From Competibacter_A sp002352125 (GTDB lineage: Bacteria > Pseudomonadota > Gammaproteobacteria > Competibacterales > Competibacteraceae): 64,000 nucleotides of DNA. Positions 61,824-64,000 of this stretch are shown here, piece after piece. Below the pieces are notes generated by a model that saw only the letters and a list, made by a program, of their open reading frames with translations, did no database searches and was not told the DNA's origin. The DNA is taken from NCBI GenBank assembly GCA_035441325.1, contig DAOROA010000014.1, forward strand, positions 17,956-81,955. The letters run 5' to 3'. Position 1 is the stretch's first letter. The number at the start of each line of letters is the position of its first letter. Made by a program: the position numbers and the translations under genes.

Positions 61824-63863
61824 TCACTTGACCCGCATTCCCGGCTCTGCTCCGCTGTCGGGGGCGAGCAGATAAATTCCGCCATCGCCACCCGCCGCCA
61901 ACACCATGCCTTCGGAAACGCCGAAACGCATCTTGCGGGGAGCGAGATTGGCGACCATCACCGTTAGCCGGTCTTGCAACTCTTCGGGCGCGTAGGCCGA
62001 TTTGATGCCGGCGAACACTTGCCGGGTTTCGCCGCCGAGGTCGAGTTCCAGCCGCACCAGCTTATCGGCACCGGCCACAGCCTCGGCCTTGGCGATGCGC
62101 GCCACTCGCAAGTCTACCTTGGCGAAATCCTCGATGGTGATGGTCGATCCGATCGGGTCATCGGCCAGCGGTCCGCGCGGCGTTGCGACGGTTTTCTCGG
62201 CGGCCGGGTAATTTTCTTTTGAATCCTCGACCATCGCTGCGATTTGCGCCATTTCGATTCGCTGCATCAGCGGCTTGAACTCGGCGATGGCGTGACCGAG
62301 CAGCGGGTTGGGCAGATCGCTCCAGCGCAAGGGCGGGATTTGCAGGAATTGCTCGACCTGAGCGGCAACGCCCGGCAGAACGGGCTTCAAATAGATCGTC
62401 AGGACCCGGAACAGATTCAAACCCATGCTGCAAACTGCCTGGACCTCATCACCGGCATCGGCCCGTTTTGCCAACATCCAGGGTTTTTTCTCGTCGATGT
62501 ACTGGTTAGCGCGGTCGGCGAGCACCATGATCTCCCGCATAGCTCGCCCGAAGGCGCGGCCTTCGTAAGCCTCGGCGATGGCGTCGCCAGCCGCGACGAA
62601 GTCGGCGTATAAAGCCGGTTCCGCGAGCGTGTCGGCCAAGCGGCCAGCGAAGCGGCGGGTGATGAAACCGGCGCAGCGGCTGGCGATGTTGACCAGCTTG
62701 CCCACCAGGTCGCTGTTGACCCGTTGCAGAAAATCCTCGAAATTCAGATCGAGATCGTCGATCCCATCGTTCAGCTTGGTGGCGAAGTAGTAGCGCAAAT
62801 ATTCCGGCCGCAGGTGCTGGAGGTAGGTGCGAGCCTTGATGAAGGTGCCGCGCGATTTCGACATTTTCTGACCATCTACGGTCAGGAAGCCGTGACAGTT
62901 CACCGCCGTCGGCTTGCGGAAACCGGCGCCGGTCAGCTCGGCTGGCCAAAACAGGATGTGGAAATAGGCGATGTCCTTACCGATGAAGTGATACACCTCG
63001 GCCGTGCTGTCCGGGTTCCAGAAATCGTCGAAGGAGAGGCCGGTGCGATCGCAGAAGTTCTGGAAGCTGGCCATGTAGCCGATGGGCGCGTCCAGCCAGA
63101 CGTAAAAGTATTTGCCGGGCGCATCGGGGATCTCGAAGCCCCAGTAAGGCGCGTCGCGGGAAATGTCCCATTCCTGTAAACCAGCGGTGAACCATTCGTT
63201 CAGCTTATTGGCCATTTGCGACTGGATCGGTCCGCTGGCGATCCAATCTTTCAGCATCGTCTCGAAGTCGGCCAGCTTGAAGAAGAAATGCAGCGATTCC
63301 TTGGTGATCGGGGTCGCGCCGGACACCACCGAGCGGGGATTTTTCAGGTCGGTAGGCGAGTAGGTCGCGCCGCAATTTTCGCAACTGTCGCCGTACTGGT
63401 CAGGGGTGCCGCAACGCGGGCATTCGCCCTTGATAAAGCGATCCGGCAGGAACATTTGTTTTTCCGGATCGTAGGCTTGGGTGATGACCCGGCGGCTGAT
63501 ATGGCCGGCCGCGTCCAGCCGGCGATAGATCAATTCGGCGTAGTGGCGGCATTCCGGGGAATGCGTCGAATAATAGTTGTCGAATTCGATCAGGAAGCCG
63601 GCGAAATCGGCGCGGTGTTCCTGCCAGATTCGTTCGATGAGCTGTTCTGGGCTGATGCCGTCCTGTTCGGCCCGCAACATGATCGGGGTGCCGTGCGCGT
63701 CGTCGGCGCAGAGGTAATAACATTCGTGGCCGCGCGATTTCTGAAAGCGGACCCAAATGTCGGTCTGAATGTATTCCACCAGATGACCGATGTGGATCGG
63801 GCCGTTGGCGTAGGGTAGGGCGCTGGTGACGAGGATACGGCGGGTGGAGGTGGTGTCGTTCAT
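61824..63863 (-). CDS. metG: Methionyl-tRNA synthetase
   Basis: 679 residues. HIGH is in GPIHIGHLVEYIQ, KMSKS in DGQKMSKSRGTF, and a zinc knob in CPRCGTPDQYGDSCENCG. The C-terminal tRNA-binding EMAP-like domain is present (VDLRVARIAKAEAVAGADKL). Full-length homodimeric MetRS. It is convergent with the sugar transferase gene, 18 bases apart. Confidence 0.97.
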   Translation of the reverse strand: MNDTTSTRRILVTSALPYANGPIHIGHLVEYIQTDIWVRFQKSRGHECYYLCADDAHGTPIMLRAEQDGISPEQLIERIWQEHRADFAGFLIEFDNYYSTHSPECRHYAELIYRRLDAAGHISRRVITQAYDPEKQMFLPDRFIKGECPRCGTPDQYGDSCENCGATYSPTDLKNPRSVVSGATPITKESLHFFFKLADFETMLKDWIASGPIQSQMANKLNEWFTAGLQEWDISRDAPYWGFEIPDAPGKYFYVWLDAPIGYMASFQNFCDRTGLSFDDFWNPDSTAEVYHFIGKDIAYFHILFWPAELTGAGFRKPTAVNCHGFLTVDGQKMSKSRGTFIKARTYLQHLRPEYLRYYFATKLNDGIDDLDLNFEDFLQRVNSDLVGKLVNIASRCAGFITRRFAGRLADTLAEPALYADFVAAGDAIAEAYEGRAFGRAMREIMVLADRANQYIDEKKPWMLAKRADAGDEVQAVCSMGLNLFRVLTIYLKPVLPGVAAQVEQFLQIPPLRWSDLPNPLLGHAIAEFKPLMQRIEMAQIAAMVEDSKENYPAAEKTVATPRGPLADDPIGSTITIEDFAKVDLRVARIAKAEAVAGADKLVRLELDLGGETRQVFAGIKSAYAPEELQDRLTVMVANLAPRKMRFGVSEGMVLAAGGDGGIYLLAPDSGAEPGMRVK

Positions 63864-64000
63864 GGCGCGGACGGTTGCGGTCGGTCGGAAAGGCCGCTAC
63901 GTTAGCAGCATTCTAATATTGCTGTCATCCGTCGAAGGGTGGGCGGCAGGGCAATCGCGCTATGTGGGGTATTGACAAACGGCGAAGTGACCGTATGTAG

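Noticed and set aside
63940..64000. TTGACA at about 63973 as a promoter for a gene beyond the right edge
   Set aside because: Only a -35-like hexamer is visible and the downstream gene lies outside the window.

Overview
The window reads as the chromosome of a GC-rich gammaproteobacterial diazotroph. Gene order, Tat and sigma-54 signals, an XrtA-type sugar transferase and a gammaproteobacterial style nif/mod cluster support this. Glycogen-type genes (a GH57 enzyme divergent from pyruvate kinase) beside a full nif cluster would suit a Competibacteraceae-like organism, but that placement is inference and no 16S rRNA gene is present.

Layout. 1-10.3 kb: housekeeping and signalling genes (ampD end, nitronate monooxygenase, tcdA, tatD, an AraC regulator divergent from a GMC oxidoreductase, a large PAS/GAF/GGDEF/EAL protein, mtfA). 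10.4-19 kb: GH57 glycosidase, pyruvate kinase, and a tight operon of di-heme peroxidase, DAHL/PAS histidine kinase and sigma-54 activating response regulator. 19-30.5 kb: Tat-exported serine hydrolase, membrane-anchored EEP phosphatase, a Cys-containing small ORF with its own terminator, a Ser/Thr kinase with PEGA and MORN repeats, aroC, an MFS carrier, class II aldolase, cpdA, argA.

30.7-48.7 kb is the nitrogen fixation core, nearly all on the minus strand: nifHDKT-nifY-small protein-nifF-nifENX-fdxB, then modEAB-trHb-modD-modC, then nifVWZ, with draT divergent from nifH. nifH, nifV and (further right) nifB each have a recognisable GG-N10-G(C/T/A) sigma-54 element plus TGT-N10-ACA NifA-type sites. 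modE carries a perfect 9-6-9 inverted repeat of the ModE-box type. Different REP-like hairpins sit in the nifH/D, D/K and K/T gaps, and two further copies are translated as the tail of NifE.

48.7-53.4 kb is an accessory segment lodged between draT and nifQ: an AT-rich orphan adenine methyltransferase, an attC-like hairpin, a BLUF photoreceptor fused to a degenerate EAL domain, an adjacent intact EAL protein that looks like its tandem duplicate, the decayed end of an IS256-family transposase, and a membrane diguanylate cyclase. This is the most unusual part of the window: a possible light-controlled c-di-GMP pair in which a photoreceptor with a dead EAL partners an active phosphodiesterase.

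53.4-56.6 kb holds the second nif block (nifB, 4Fe-4S ferredoxin, two 2Fe-2S ferredoxins including a Shethna II-like protective protein, nifQ). 56.7-64 kb returns to cell-envelope genes (Tat-type amidase, UDP-glucuronate epimerase, nucleotide-sugar dehydrogenase, sugar transferase) and metG. nifA, nifL, nifS, nifU, nifM and draG are not in the window.
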